A DNA stretch of 64,000 nucleotides, from the NCBI GenBank assembly GCA_016235555.1, contig JACRKC010000069.1, forward strand, positions 124,001 through 188,000, read 5' to 3'. This document shows positions 46,272-55,923 of the stretch, piece after piece. The DNA comes from Verrucomicrobiota bacterium (lineage in GTDB: Bacteria > Verrucomicrobiota > Verrucomicrobiia > Opitutales > Opitutaceae). Under the pieces are notes generated by a model. It saw only the letters and a program-made list of their open reading frames with translations. It ran no database searches and was not told the origin of the DNA. Positions within the stretch are counted from its first letter, which is position 1. Every line of letters starts with the position of its first letter. Position numbers and translations under genes: made by a program.

Positions 46272-47440
46272 TAGCGCGGGACGCCGATGACAAAAATCGC
46301 CCACACGCCGAACAGCGCGTGCGCCGTCGCGACCGCCAGATACGACCTCGCCCGCCAGAACATGAAGCCGAAGACGAAGCCGGCGATGAAGGCGAGCAAC
46401 GCGAACATGCTGCCCAAGTGCATGTGGATCGACGCGAAGACCACGTCCGACACCAAAATCGATTTCCAGTGCGTTTTGATCGTCGGTTTCACCTCGATCA
46501 TGTCGAGCGTGCCCTGCACCGCACACCGGATGAACTCCTGCGCGAAACTCAGCCCGGCATAGGTCAACGCGAACCCCGTCCACAGGAGATAATTCGGGTT
46601 TGGGCGGGAAGCCAGCGCCCGCATCGGCTCGAACACCTTGATCGTCTCCGGATGCGCGTGCGCCAGCCAGAACTTGACCACCAGGAATCCCACCATGAAC
46701 GGCAGCGCCCAGAGCACGCCGGTCAGGACCTGCCGCAGCCACCCCTTCATCGTCATGTGGAAGTGCTCCTGCGGAATCTGGGTCTGCTTCATGAAATCCA
46801 GCACCACCCAGAGGAAGGCCACGATGAAGAAAAACGAGATGAGGGAATCCGACGGCAGCAGCGGCTTGATGAACAGGATCAGCGGCATCGCGAACATGTA
46901 GAACGACAACGCCGTCAGGATGCGGGTCAGGAACGACGAGGCCGAGGCCACCACCTTCAGCGCGGCCATTTCCGCCTCGTGCTTCGCCTTGATCGAGGTC
47001 GTGGCACTCGTCAGGCGCTCCACCAGCATCCGCGCCAGGTTCAGCGTCACCTGCTTCTGCTCCGGTCCGCCCTCGGGCAACTCGTCCAGCCGCAGACTCC
47101 GGACCACCGCCGGAGCCGCTGCCACGACGGTGGCGGTCGTCGCCGCCCCGTTGATCGCCGACATCTCGCCGAAGCAGCTGCCCGCCTTCAGCGTCATGAT
47201 TTTCACGCCCTTCGCCGAATTCGGCTCGCCCTTCCAGATGTCCAGGTCCCCGCTCTCGATCAGGTAGACGCGATCGTTTGACTGGTTCTCCCGCAGCAAC
47301 ACTTCGCCGGCCTGGAAGGACTGCGATGGCAGCCTCGCAATCACGCGATCAGCGGCCTCATCGGACAAATGACGGAAGACTTCGAATCGGTGGGTGGACA
47401 CGCGCGTGAGGAAGCTAACTCCGGGAAAACCGCTCAACAC
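46271..47440 (-). CDS. Cyclic nucleotide-binding domain fused to CPBP-like membrane protease domain
   Basis: The 389-residue protein has an N-terminal cNMP-binding fold (residues about 15-130: 'FQAGEVLLRENQSNDRVYLI', 'GSCFGEMSAINGAATTATV'). A short coiled segment and about seven membrane helices follow. The membrane part ends with 'SFAQEFIRCAVQG', 'VVFASIHMHLG' and 'ATAHALFG', which line up with the EExxxR, FxxxH and HxxxN/B motifs of CPBP (CAAX/bacteriocin-processing) proteases. In the first motif the two adjacent Glu residues are replaced by Ala-Gln, so proteolysis is doubtful. The cNMP domain could sense a second messenger or only serve as a structural module. GTG is used as start; a second GTG lies 12 codons later. 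It is divergent from the efflux operon. Confidence 0.75.
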   Translation of the reverse strand: MLSGFPGVSFLTRVSTHRFEVFRHLSDEAADRVIARLPSQSFQAGEVLLRENQSNDRVYLIESGDLDIWKGEPNSAKGVKIMTLKAGSCFGEMSAINGAATTATVVAAAPAVVRSLRLDELPEGGPEQKQVTLNLARMLVERLTSATTSIKAKHEAEMAALKVVASASSFLTRILTALSFYMFAMPLILFIKPLLPSDSLISFFFIVAFLWVVLDFMKQTQIPQEHFHMTMKGWLRQVLTGVLWALPFMVGFLVVKFWLAHAHPETIKVFEPMRALASRPNPNYLLWTGFALTYAGLSFAQEFIRCAVQGTLDMIEVKPTIKTHWKSILVSDVVFASIHMHLGSMFALLAFIAGFVFGFMFWRARSYLAVATAHALFGVWAIFVIGVPR

Positions 47441-47517
47441 TATTAATCTTGGTAGACAATAAATGAGCGACCCTACTTAACAATTGCCCGCCCCACTCCC
47501 TCGTCGTCCCCACTCTC
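47441..47517. promoter_or_regulatory. AT-rich divergent promoter region
   Basis: The 77 bases between the cNMP-domain gene and the efflux operon are AT-rich at 47441-47482, unlike the rest of the window, and must hold the promoters for both directions. A TTGGTA and a TACTTA are visible on the plus strand, but their spacing (about 19 bases) is not ideal, so I do not assign exact elements. Confidence 0.35.
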
Positions 47518-48915
47518 ATGCGCTGCGCTTTCCGGCTCCTCGCCGCCTTTCCCTTTGTCTGCGCTTCCGCGGTGCTGGCCGCCTCCGCCTGGCCGGTGCC
47601 GGCCGCCGCCGAGCGCTACGTCAAACAAGCCGTCGCCGACAACCTGGCCCTGCAAGCGCAGGCGCTCGACGTCGGCACCGCCCGGGCCCGCCTCTCCGCG
47701 ACCCAGGGCGCACGCCAGCCCAAGCTCGACTTCATCGCCCGCTACTCGGTCGCCGACGGCGGCCGCACCATCGACGTCCCCGCCGGTGATCTGATCAACC
47801 CGGCCTACTCCACGCTCAACTCCCTGCTCGCCGCCGCCGGCCGGCCCGCTGGCTTCCCGCACGTCGACAACCTCTCCATCCCGCTGCTGCGCGAGCGCGA
47901 GCAGGAGACCAAACTCCGCCTCACCGCCCCCGTGTTCAATGCCGAGCTCACGCGCTGGGCCGCGTCGCGCCGCTTCGGCGTCGAGTCCGCCACCGCCCAG
48001 AACGCCGCCGCCCGCCGCGAGCTCCGCCTCGGCGTCCTCACCGCTTACTACACCGTGCTCCGCACCCAGAGCGCCGAGCAGATCCTCACCTCGGCCACCG
48101 ACCTCACCGCCGAGGCCCTGCGCACGGCGCGCGCCCTCTTCGCCGTCGACAAGACCACCGAGGACCGCGTGCTGCGCGCGGAGGCCGACGATCTCGCCGT
48201 GAAACAACAGCTCGCCGAAGCCGTCCGCGATCGTCTCACCGCCCTCGCCGCCTTCAACGCGCTGCTGCACCGCCCGCTCGACACCGCGGTCGAGTCGCCC
48301 GCTGCCGCCGAGCTCGCCTCGATCACCGCGGCGCTGCTCACCGCCGAACCGGGCGCGGCGCCGGTGCCCGAATCACGCGAAGAACTCGCCGCCCTCCGCG
48401 CCGCCGCCTCCGAAGCGGCCGAGGCCGAGGCCGCCATCCGCGCCCGCCGCCGCCCCACGCTCTCCTTCGTCGCCGATGGCGGCATTCAAGGCTCCGCCTA
48501 CCGCACCGGCCACGGCGCCAACTACGCGCAGGCGTCCCTCGTCGGTGAGTTCAACCTCTGGGACGGCCGTCTGCGCGCCAGCGAGATCGACGCCGCCCGC
48601 TCGCTCCGCCGCAAAGTCGATCTCCGCCTCGAAACCGTCCGCGAACAGCTCGCCGTCGAACTCCGCGCCGCGACCGGCGAACTCGCCGCGGCCCGCGCCG
48701 CCTATCCCGCCGCCGAACGCCGCACGGCCGCCGCCACCCGCGCCTTCGAGATCATCTCCGCCCGCGATCGCGAGGGCCTCGCCAACCAGCTCGCCTTCCT
48801 CGATGCCCGCCAGACCGTCACCTCGGCCCGGCTCAATCTCGAACTGACCCGCCTCCGCCTTTGGACGGCCGCCGCCCGCGTCGATCGCGCGCTCGCCGCC
48901 ACACCACTCGAATAA
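47518..48915 (+). CDS. TolC-family outer membrane efflux protein
   Basis: The 465-residue protein has a signal peptide followed by two long helical repeats typical of outer membrane factors. 'LRLGVLTAYYTVLRTQSAEQ' and 'LRAATGELAAARAAYPAAERR' belong to the coiled-coil alpha barrel of the two halves. 'LVGEFNLWDGRLRASEIDAA' is the usual signature before the second helix pair. It would form the exit duct across the outer membrane for the RND pump encoded downstream. The adaptor gene follows after 5 bases. Confidence 0.88.
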   Translation: MRCAFRLLAAFPFVCASAVLAASAWPVPAAAERYVKQAVADNLALQAQALDVGTARARLSATQGARQPKLDFIARYSVADGGRTIDVPAGDLINPAYSTLNSLLAAAGRPAGFPHVDNLSIPLLREREQETKLRLTAPVFNAELTRWAASRRFGVESATAQNAAARRELRLGVLTAYYTVLRTQSAEQILTSATDLTAEALRTARALFAVDKTTEDRVLRAEADDLAVKQQLAEAVRDRLTALAAFNALLHRPLDTAVESPAAAELASITAALLTAEPGAAPVPESREELAALRAAASEAAEAEAAIRARRRPTLSFVADGGIQGSAYRTGHGANYAQASLVGEFNLWDGRLRASEIDAARSLRRKVDLRLETVREQLAVELRAATGELAAARAAYPAAERRTAAATRAFEIISARDREGLANQLAFLDARQTVTSARLNLELTRLRLWTAAARVDRALAATPLE

Positions 48916-48920
48916 TTTCC

Positions 48921-49967
48921 ATGCGCTCCTCCCCGTTCCTTCTGCCCGCCCTCGCCAGCCTTGTCCTCGCCGCCGGCTGCAAGCGTGCCGACCCTGCGGC
49001 TGCGCCCGCCGCCGCCGCGTCGCGCGTCGTCAATGTCCGGGTCGCTCCGATCGAGCAGTCCACCGCTTCACCCGTCGTGCGCGCTCCCGGCATCCTCGCC
49101 CGCCAGACCGAGGCCGATCTCTCCTTTCCCCTCGCCGGCCTGCTGGCCAGCGTCACCGTGCGCCCCGGCGATCGCGTGAAGGCCGGTCAGGAACTCGCAC
49201 GGCTCCAGCTCGATCCCATCGAGGCCCAGGTCGCGCAGGCGCGCGCCGCCGTCGAAAAACTCCAGCGCGACCTCGCCCGCGTGGAGAAACTCCAGGCCGA
49301 GCGCGTCGCCACGCTCGAAAACCTCCAGGACACCCGCACCGCGCTCACCCAGGCCCAGGCCGCGCTCACGCAGGCCGAGTTTGCCCGCAACCACGCCGTG
49401 CTCACCGCCCCGGCCGGGGGCCTCGTGCTCCGCCGCTCCGCCGAGCCCAACGAGATCGTCGCCGCCGGCCGCCCCATCGTCTCCTTCGCCAGCGAGGGCG
49501 ACGGCTGGATCGCCAAGGCCAGCCTCGCCGGCCGCGATGCCGCCCGTATCGCCCTCGGCGCGACGGCCGACCTCGACGACGGCAACGGCAACCGCGCGCG
49601 CGGCAAAGTCATCCGCATCGCCGCCGCCACCGACGCGCTCACCCGCACCGTCCCGGTCGACCTCCAGCTCGACACGCCGCCCGCGGGCGCTCGCTCCGGC
49701 GTCATCGTTTCCCTCACGATCACCCCGGCCCCCGTCGGCGCCCGCAGCGCCGTCCCGCTCGCCGCGCTCCGCGACGGCCAGGGCGGACGCGCCTTCGTCT
49801 TCGTGATCGAAGGCAACGCCACCACGGTCAAACGCGTGGCCGTCGAAGTCGAACAGGTGGACGGCGACCGCGCCTATCTCCGCAGCACGCTGCCCGCCAC
49901 CCAGCAGGTCGTGATCTCCGGCGGCCAGTATCTCAACGACGGCACCCCCGTGAAGCTGACCAACTGA
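48921..49967 (+). CDS. RND efflux periplasmic adaptor (membrane fusion lipoprotein)
   Basis: This 348-residue adaptor has a lipobox (VLAAGC, Cys at residue 16), so it is a lipoprotein. A split biotinyl-lipoyl domain ('ADLSFPLAGLLASVTVRPGDRVKAGQ' in the N-half and 'APAGGLVLRRSAEPNEIVAAG' in the C-half) encloses a helical hairpin (residues about 95-155). Beta-barrel and membrane-proximal domains follow. It bridges the RND pump and the TolC-like channel. It is 5 bases after the TolC-type gene and 22 before the pump gene, so the three form one operon. Substrates cannot be inferred. Confidence 0.88.
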   Translation: MRSSPFLLPALASLVLAAGCKRADPAAAPAAAASRVVNVRVAPIEQSTASPVVRAPGILARQTEADLSFPLAGLLASVTVRPGDRVKAGQELARLQLDPIEAQVAQARAAVEKLQRDLARVEKLQAERVATLENLQDTRTALTQAQAALTQAEFARNHAVLTAPAGGLVLRRSAEPNEIVAAGRPIVSFASEGDGWIAKASLAGRDAARIALGATADLDDGNGNRARGKVIRIAAATDALTRTVPVDLQLDTPPAGARSGVIVSLTITPAPVGARSAVPLAALRDGQGGRAFVFVIEGNATTVKRVAVEVEQVDGDRAYLRSTLPATQQVVISGGQYLNDGTPVKLTN

Positions 49968-49989
49968 GCCGCCCGCGTCCCGCCGCCCG

Positions 49990-52900
49990 ATGAATCTCAC
50001 TGCCTTCTCGCTCAAGAACACGCGCTTCACGTTTGTCGTCTTCGCCTGCATCGCCGCTCTCGGCCTCAGTTCGTTCCTCGACATTCCCCGCCGCGAAGAC
50101 CCGCTCCTCACCCTCCCCGGTTCGGTCGTCGTCGTCGTGTTTCCGGGCGCCAGCGCCACCGAGATCGAACGCCTGGTCGTCCGCCCCATCGAGGACAGCA
50201 TCAAGGAACTCGACGACGTGCGCAAGATGCGCGCCATCGTCAAGGACGGCGTCGTCATCCTCACCGTCGACTTCAACTGGACCGTCCAGCCGGACAAGGT
50301 CTACGACGACGTCCTCCGGCAGGTGAACAAGACCAAGGGCTCCCTCCCGCCCGGCATCCACAGCATCGAGGTGCGGCGCCTCACCACGCTCAACACCTCG
50401 ACGATGCAGTTCGCCATCGTCTCGCCCGACGCGTCCAACGCCCGGCTCGAGGACATCGCCGAGAACATGCGCCGCCGCTTCGAGTCCGTGCGCGGTGTCC
50501 GCACCACCGAGCGCCACGCCCTGCCCAGCCGCCAGGTGCGCGTCACCCTCAACGCCGACCGCGGCTCCGCGTTGCGCGTGCCACCCCTCCAGGTCATCGG
50601 CGCGATCGAGGCCGGCTCCGCGTCCATTCCCGGCGGCACGGCCGAGATCGGCGACCGCCGCTTCAACATCGAGACCTCCGGCGCCTACCGTTCCCTCGAC
50701 GACATCCGCCGCACGCCCATCGCCGGTTCCGGCACCGCCGTCGTGCGCCTTGGCGACATCGCCGATGTCTCCTGGGAAAACGAAAGCAACGAATACTTCG
50801 CCCGCTTCAACGGCCAGCGCGCCGTCTTCGTCTCCGTCTCCGCCGCCGGCAACGTCAACCTGTTCGACGTGCGGCAGCGCATCGCCGCCGAACTCGAGCG
50901 CATCCGCCCCACGCTGCCCGCCGACGTGAAGATCGAGTCCGTCTTCGACCAGACCAACAACATCCGCAGCCGCCTCGCCCAGCTCGAAGGCGACTTCCTC
51001 ATCGCCTTCGCCCTCGTGCTCGTGACGGTGTTCCCCCTCGGCTTCCGGGCCTCCCTGCTCGTGCTGGTGTCGATTCCGCTCTCGCTGGCGATGGGCGTGT
51101 TCGCCCTCCAGTTCATGGGGCACAGCCTCAACCAACTCTCCATCGTCGGCTTCGTCATCGCCCTCGGCCTCCTCGTCGACGACTCGATCGTCGTGGTCGA
51201 AAACATCGCCCGCTTCCGCCGCATGGGCTACGAGCCCATCAAGGCCGCGCTCGCCGCCACCAACCAGATCGCCGTCGCCGTCGTCGGCACCACCGCGGCG
51301 ATGCTCTTCGCGTTTTTCCCGCTGCTCCGGCTGCCCGGCGGTCCCGGCCAGTTCATCTTCCCGATGCCGCTCGCGGTCGTCGCCACCGTGCTCGCCTCGA
51401 TGTTTGTCTCGCTCACCATCATCCCGCTCCTCGCCAGCCGCCTCCTGCGCGCCGATGAGCCCGAGCACGGCAACTTCGTCCTGCGCGCGCTCGACCGTGC
51501 CATCCACGTGTCCTACCGGCCCTTCCTGCATTTCTGCATGCGGCACCGCATTCTCACGCTGCTCCTCGCCGCCGCGCTCACCGCCGTCGCTCCGCTCATC
51601 GTCAAAAAGATCGGCTTCAGTCTCTTCCCCAAGGCCGGCATTCCCCAGTTTCTCGTCGAAATCGAGGCCGAGGAGGGCGCCAGCCTCACCGCCACCGACG
51701 CGATCACCCGCAAGGTCGAGGCCATCCTCGCCACCACGCCCGAGATCGACAACTACGCCGCCAACATCGGCCGCGGCAATCCGCAGGTTTACTACAACTG
51801 GACCGGCCAGCGCCAGAAATCCAACGTCGCCGCCGTCCTCGTCTCGTTGAAGAAATTCGATCCGAAGACGAGCCCCGGGGTGATCGACAACCTGCGCCAG
51901 CAATTCACCCGCCTCAGCGGCGCGCGCATCGACGTCGTCGAGTTCGAAAACGGCCCCGGCACCGACGCCCCCGTCGCCGTCCGGCTCATCGGCGAGGACA
52001 TCGAAAAAATGACCGCGATGGCCGCCCAGGTCACCGAAGTCCTCAAGCGCCACCCCGGCACCGAGGGCATCGCCAATCCGCTCGTGGCGCGCCGCATGGA
52101 CTTCAAGGTCGTCGTCAACGAGGAGGCCGCCGCCCTCCTCGGCGTCACCCGCCTCAACATCGACCGCACCGTGCGCCTCGCCTTCGCCGGCCTCAACGTC
52201 GCGCGCTTCCGCGACACCAACGGCGAGGAATTCAACCTCCAGCTCTCCCTCCCGCGCGGCGAACGCGCCACGCTGGAAAACTGGCAGAAGATCGCCGTGC
52301 CGTCCGCCACCGGCGCCTACGTCCCGATCGAACAAATCGCCCACCTCGAGTTTTCGTCGGTCCCGCCGATCATCGAGCGCTTCAACCGGGAGCGCTCCAG
52401 TTTGATCAAGTCCCAGGTGCGCGCCGGCTACAACGTCGGCAAAGTCACCGAGGCCGTCGCCGAGGAACTCGGCCAACTCCAGTGGCCCGCCGACGTCCGC
52501 TGGATGCTCGCCGGCGAAGTCGAGAGCAAGGAGGAGAGCTTCGGCGGCATGGGCAAGGTGCTTCTCATCGCCGCGTTCGGCATCTTCGCGATTCTCGTCC
52601 TCGAATTCGGCAGTTTCCGCGGCACGCTCATCGTCGCCTCCGTCGTGCCGCTCGGCATCATCGGCGGCGTCAGCGCCCTCTGGCTGACCGGCTACTCGCT
52701 GTCTTTCACCGGTGCGATCGGCTTCATCGCGCTCATCGGCATGGAAATCAAAAACTCCATCCTGCTCGTCGATTTCACCAACCAGCTCCGCGAACAGGGC
52801 GTGCCCTTGCACGACGCCATCGAGCGGGCGGGCGAGACCCGCTTCCTGCCGATCGTGCTCACCACCGCCACCGCCCTCGGCGCGCTCCTGCCGCTCGCCA

Positions 52901-53046
52901 TGCAGGGCAGCGGCCTCTACTCGCCGCTCGCCATCGTCATCATCGGCGGCCTGATCAGCTCCCTCCTGCTCTCCCGCGTCGTCACGCCGGTGATGTATTC
53001 GCTCCTCCCGCCCAAAATCGACGTCGCGCCGAAGGCCGAAAGTTGA
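49990..53046 (+). CDS. RND family efflux permease (AcrB/MdtB-like)
   Basis: The 1018-residue inner membrane pump has the standard RND layout of two sets of six transmembrane helices, each broken by a large periplasmic loop. 'GLLVDDSIVVVENIARFRRMG' contains the paired Asp of helix 4 used for proton relay. 'FPLLRLPGGPGQFIFPMPL' and, in the second half, 'FTGAIGFIALIGMEIKNSILLVD' are family motifs. The N-terminus (helix 1 directly after 'SLKNTRFTFVV') and length agree with hydrophobe/amphiphile exporters. It completes a TolC-adaptor-pump operon. No regulator gene is adjacent. Confidence 0.92.
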   Translation: MNLTAFSLKNTRFTFVVFACIAALGLSSFLDIPRREDPLLTLPGSVVVVVFPGASATEIERLVVRPIEDSIKELDDVRKMRAIVKDGVVILTVDFNWTVQPDKVYDDVLRQVNKTKGSLPPGIHSIEVRRLTTLNTSTMQFAIVSPDASNARLEDIAENMRRRFESVRGVRTTERHALPSRQVRVTLNADRGSALRVPPLQVIGAIEAGSASIPGGTAEIGDRRFNIETSGAYRSLDDIRRTPIAGSGTAVVRLGDIADVSWENESNEYFARFNGQRAVFVSVSAAGNVNLFDVRQRIAAELERIRPTLPADVKIESVFDQTNNIRSRLAQLEGDFLIAFALVLVTVFPLGFRASLLVLVSIPLSLAMGVFALQFMGHSLNQLSIVGFVIALGLLVDDSIVVVENIARFRRMGYEPIKAALAATNQIAVAVVGTTAAMLFAFFPLLRLPGGPGQFIFPMPLAVVATVLASMFVSLTIIPLLASRLLRADEPEHGNFVLRALDRAIHVSYRPFLHFCMRHRILTLLLAAALTAVAPLIVKKIGFSLFPKAGIPQFLVEIEAEEGASLTATDAITRKVEAILATTPEIDNYAANIGRGNPQVYYNWTGQRQKSNVAAVLVSLKKFDPKTSPGVIDNLRQQFTRLSGARIDVVEFENGPGTDAPVAVRLIGEDIEKMTAMAAQVTEVLKRHPGTEGIANPLVARRMDFKVVVNEEAAALLGVTRLNIDRTVRLAFAGLNVARFRDTNGEEFNLQLSLPRGERATLENWQKIAVPSATGAYVPIEQIAHLEFSSVPPIIERFNRERSSLIKSQVRAGYNVGKVTEAVAEELGQLQWPADVRWMLAGEVESKEESFGGMGKVLLIAAFGIFAILVLEFGSFRGTLIVASVVPLGIIGGVSALWLTGYSLSFTGAIGFIALIGMEIKNSILLVDFTNQLREQGVPLHDAIERAGETRFLPIVLTTATALGALLPLAMQGSGLYSPLAIVIIGGLISSLLLSRVVTPVMYSLLPPKIDVAPKAES

Positions 53047-53079
53047 GGAGGCCCTGAACAGGATCAATTTCCGGGAGCG

Positions 53080-53143
53080 TTTGGATTGCCGGCCCGGCCG
53101 GTGGCCGGGCCGCCCGCCGACCGGGCGGGCCTGCAAAATCCAA
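53080..53143. repeat. Palindromic repeat, family C copy 1
   Basis: A 41-bp core of two adjacent GC hairpins (53091-53131) matches the reverse complement of 58442-58482 at nearly every position. It is bordered by tttggatt and aatccaa arms. It lies in the 283-base gap between the RND pump gene and pyrH; the rest of that gap shows no gene. Confidence 0.75.
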
Positions 53144-53329
53144 GGTCCAAAAGTTCATGAGAACTGGGATAACGCCCTCTCCACAAAATCTGCGGGGCGG
53201 TAACGCCGAGCCGCATGCGCGGCGGGCGCACGGCCGCTTGATTCTCTACCGGCGAACCCGGATGGGGCGAAACCGGGCCGGTGCATCTCGGGCATTGACG
53301 GATTTTTTTCCGATCCGTTTGCTGGCGCT

Positions 53330-54070
53330 ATGAGTGAACCCAAACCGGCCGATACTCGGGTCAGATACAAGCGCGTCATCCTGAAACTCTCAGGCGAGGT
53401 GCTCCGCGGAGGCAAATCCGGCGACCCCATCGACGGTGCGACGCTCGAAAAGGTCTGCACGCAGGTGAAGGAAATCCACGACCTGGGCGTCGAGGTCTGC
53501 GTGGTCATCGGCGGGGGCAATATCTTCCGCGGCCTCGCCGGCGAGAAGCGCGGCGTCGATCGCACGACCGGCGACTACATGGGGATGCTCGCGACCGTCA
53601 TCAACGGCCTCGCGCTCATGGACTGCCTCGAGAAACTCGGCGTCAACACGCGCGTCCAGTCCGCCATCCCCATGAACCAGATCGCGGAGCCGTTCATCCT
53701 GCGGCGCGCGATGCGGCACCTCGAAAAGGGCCGCGTCGTGATTTTCGTGGCCGGCACGGGCAACCCGTATTTCTCCACCGACACCACCGCCGCCCTCCGC
53801 GCGAGCGAGATGCATGCGGACATCATCCTCAAGGCGACCAAGGTCGACGGTGTTTACGACAAGGATCCGAAAAAATACCCCGACGCGGTCAGATACGACC
53901 AGCTCACGTTCATCGAGGCGCTCAAGCAGCGGCTCAACGTCATGGACTCGACGGCCTTCTCGCTCTGCATGGACAACAACGTGCCCATCCTGGTGTTCGA
54001 TCTGGGCGACGAGCACGCCATTCAAAAGGCCATCGTCGGCGAGAAGATCGGCACGCTCGTGAAAAACTGA
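53330..54070 (+). CDS. pyrH: Uridylate kinase (UMP kinase)
   Basis: This 246-residue enzyme phosphorylates UMP to UDP with ATP in pyrimidine nucleotide synthesis. '[14 protein letters not shown]', '[11 protein letters not shown]', '[17 protein letters not shown]', '[21 protein letters not shown]'-type sequence, '[14 protein letters not shown]' and '[13 protein letters not shown]' are the complete set of bacterial PyrH motifs, and the length is typical. It is followed by frr after 76 bases, the arrangement seen in most bacteria. The ATG at 53330 precedes a short Lys/Pro tail before the first strand, as in relatives. Confidence 0.96.
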   Translation: MSEPKPADTRVRYKRVILKLSGEVLRGGKSGDPIDGATLEKVCTQVKEIHDLGVEVCVVIGGGNIFRGLAGEKRGVDRTTGDYMGMLATVINGLALMDCLEKLGVNTRVQSAIPMNQIAEPFILRRAMRHLEKGRVVIFVAGTGNPYFSTDTTAALRASEMHADIILKATKVDGVYDKDPKKYPDAVRYDQLTFIEALKQRLNVMDSTAFSLCMDNNVPILVFDLGDEHAIQKAIVGEKIGTLVKN

Positions 54071-54146
54071 GCGCCCCACCCCTTTCCCCCTGATTGCGGC
54101 GCGATGCCGCCCCAAGCGTAGCAACTCCCGAAAACCTCGATCCTCC

Positions 54147-54692
54147 ATGAGCCATCCGATTCTCAACGACACCCAGGCCAAGATGAAAAAAGCCGTGGAT
54201 CACACGCTCCACGAATTCAGCGCCATCCACACCGGCAAAGCTTCGCCGGCCATGGTCGAGAGTGTGATGGTCGAGGCCTACGGTTCGATGCAACCGCTCA
54301 AGGGCTGCGCCGCCATCAGCACCCCCGACGCCCGCCTCATCCAGATCCAGCCGTGGGATCCTTCGGTCATCACCGCCATCGTCAAAGCGATCCAGGTGGC
54401 CAACCTTGGTTTCAATCCCATCCCCGACGGCAAGGTCGTGCGCATTCCCCTGCCCGAAATGAGCCGCGAGCGGCGCGAGCAGTTTGTGAAGACCGCCCAC
54501 AAACTCGCCGAAGATGGCCGCGTGAGCGTGCGCAACGCCCGCCACGGCGCTCTCGACGCGATGAAGAAGGCCAAGCTGCCCCAGGACGAATCCAAGCGAC
54601 TCGAAAAGGAACTCCAAGTCGCCACCGACAAGGCGATCGCCGACATCAATTCCCACCTCGCCCACAAGGAGAAGGAGTTGCTGACGATCTAG
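54147..54692 (+). CDS. frr: Ribosome recycling factor
   Basis: The 181-residue protein splits the post-termination ribosome together with EF-G. The C-terminal half contains 'IPLPEMSRERREQFVKTAHK' and 'VSVRNARHGALDAMKK', the hallmark helix motifs, followed by 'KELQVATDKAIADINSHLAHKEKELLTI'-like sequence of domain I; the near-N-terminal 'IHTGKASPAMVE' matches the family (usually RTGRASP). Length is close to the usual 185. It follows pyrH, as is usual. Confidence 0.96.
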   Translation: MSHPILNDTQAKMKKAVDHTLHEFSAIHTGKASPAMVESVMVEAYGSMQPLKGCAAISTPDARLIQIQPWDPSVITAIVKAIQVANLGFNPIPDGKVVRIPLPEMSRERREQFVKTAHKLAEDGRVSVRNARHGALDAMKKAKLPQDESKRLEKELQVATDKAIADINSHLAHKEKELLTI

Positions 54693-54783
54693 TGTGGCCA
54701 GGGCACCGGGTGTCGCGAGGAAACGCGGGTTCACCGAGCGTTCCCCCCGTGCCTGGCGCCCGGCGCCTGTCCCCCTGCCCGCT

Positions 54784-55896
54784 GTGACGAAAAGTATTTC
54801 CGACCAGACGCCGAAGCGCGTCGTCGTCAAACTCGGCACCGGCGTGCTCACCAGCGGCGTCGGGCAACTCGACACCGTCCGCATCGCCGCGGTCTGCGCC
54901 GGGATCGCCGCCCTGCACGCGCGCGGCACCGAGGTGATCGTCGTCTCGTCGGGCGCGGTGGGACTCGGCATGGGCGCGCTCGCGCTCGCGAAACGGCCAA
55001 AGGAGCGTTCGAAAAAACAGGCCTGCGCCGCCATCGGGCAGTCGCGTCTCATGCAGACGTGGCAGGCGGGTTTCGCACCGCACAGCCTCACCGTCGCGCA
55101 GGTGCTGCTCACGCACGACGATCTCCGCGTGCGCTCTCGTTACCTTGGCGTGAAGGAGACGCTCCGCCAGTTGATCGCCTACGGCACGGTCCCGGTGATC
55201 AACGAAAACGACACGGTGAGCGCCGCGGAGATCAAGTTCGGCGACAACGACACGCTCTCCGCGATGGTCGCCTCGCTGGTCGAGGCCGATTATCTCGTCA
55301 TCCTCTCCACCGCGCCGGGCCTCATCGATCTGAAGGGCACGAAACTGATCGTGCCGATCGTCGAGCGCATCACGCCCGAGATCGAAGCGATGGCCGGCGG
55401 CACCTCGAGCGAGACGGCCGTGGGCGGCATGGTGTCGAAAATTTCCGCCGCCAGGGTGGCGACGCGCGCGGGCTGCGGGGTGTTCATCGCCAGCGGCGCG
55501 GAGCCGGAGATCCTCGCCCGGCTGCTCGGGGGACGCGGCCCGGGCACGTTCTTCGTGCCAAGCGGTCTGCCGCTCGATGCGAAGAAACGCTGGCTCGCCT
55601 ATTTCCAGCGCCCCGCCGGCACGATCTTCGTCAACGCCTGTGCGGTGCCCGTGCTCCGCGAGCAGGGCCGGAGCCTGCTCGCCGTGGGCGTCACGCATGC
55701 GCGCGGGGAGTTCGCCGCCGGCGACATCGTGAACATCGCCGGCCCGGACGGCACCGTGTTTGCCCGCGGCAAATCCGGCTTCGGTCACGACGAGATTCCG
55801 CCGCTCGCCGGAAAAAAAGGCGACGAGGTCGCCGCCCTCCATCCGGCGCGCAAACGCCTCGAAGTCGTCCACCGCAACGATCTGGTGCTCCTGTGA
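54784..55896 (+). CDS. proB: Glutamate 5-kinase with PUA domain
   Basis: This 370-residue enzyme makes gamma-glutamyl phosphate, the first step of proline synthesis. The amino acid kinase domain shows 'RVVVKLGTGVLTSG', 'VIVVSSGAVGLGMG', 'PVINENDTVSAAEIKFGDND' and 'GTSSETAVGGMVSKISAARVA'. From about residue 275 a PUA domain follows ('VTHARGEFAAGDIVNIAG'). The frame is open upstream, but the GTG at 54784 puts the first strand at the normal distance from the start. It lies 91 bases after frr, possibly in the same transcript; proA is not adjacent in this window. Confidence 0.94.
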   Translation: MTKSISDQTPKRVVVKLGTGVLTSGVGQLDTVRIAAVCAGIAALHARGTEVIVVSSGAVGLGMGALALAKRPKERSKKQACAAIGQSRLMQTWQAGFAPHSLTVAQVLLTHDDLRVRSRYLGVKETLRQLIAYGTVPVINENDTVSAAEIKFGDNDTLSAMVASLVEADYLVILSTAPGLIDLKGTKLIVPIVERITPEIEAMAGGTSSETAVGGMVSKISAARVATRAGCGVFIASGAEPEILARLLGGRGPGTFFVPSGLPLDAKKRWLAYFQRPAGTIFVNACAVPVLREQGRSLLAVGVTHARGEFAAGDIVNIAGPDGTVFARGKSGFGHDEIPPLAGKKGDEVAALHPARKRLEVVHRNDLVLL

Positions 55897-55923
55897 CGCG
55901 CCCCGACCGCCGCGGTCGCCGGT

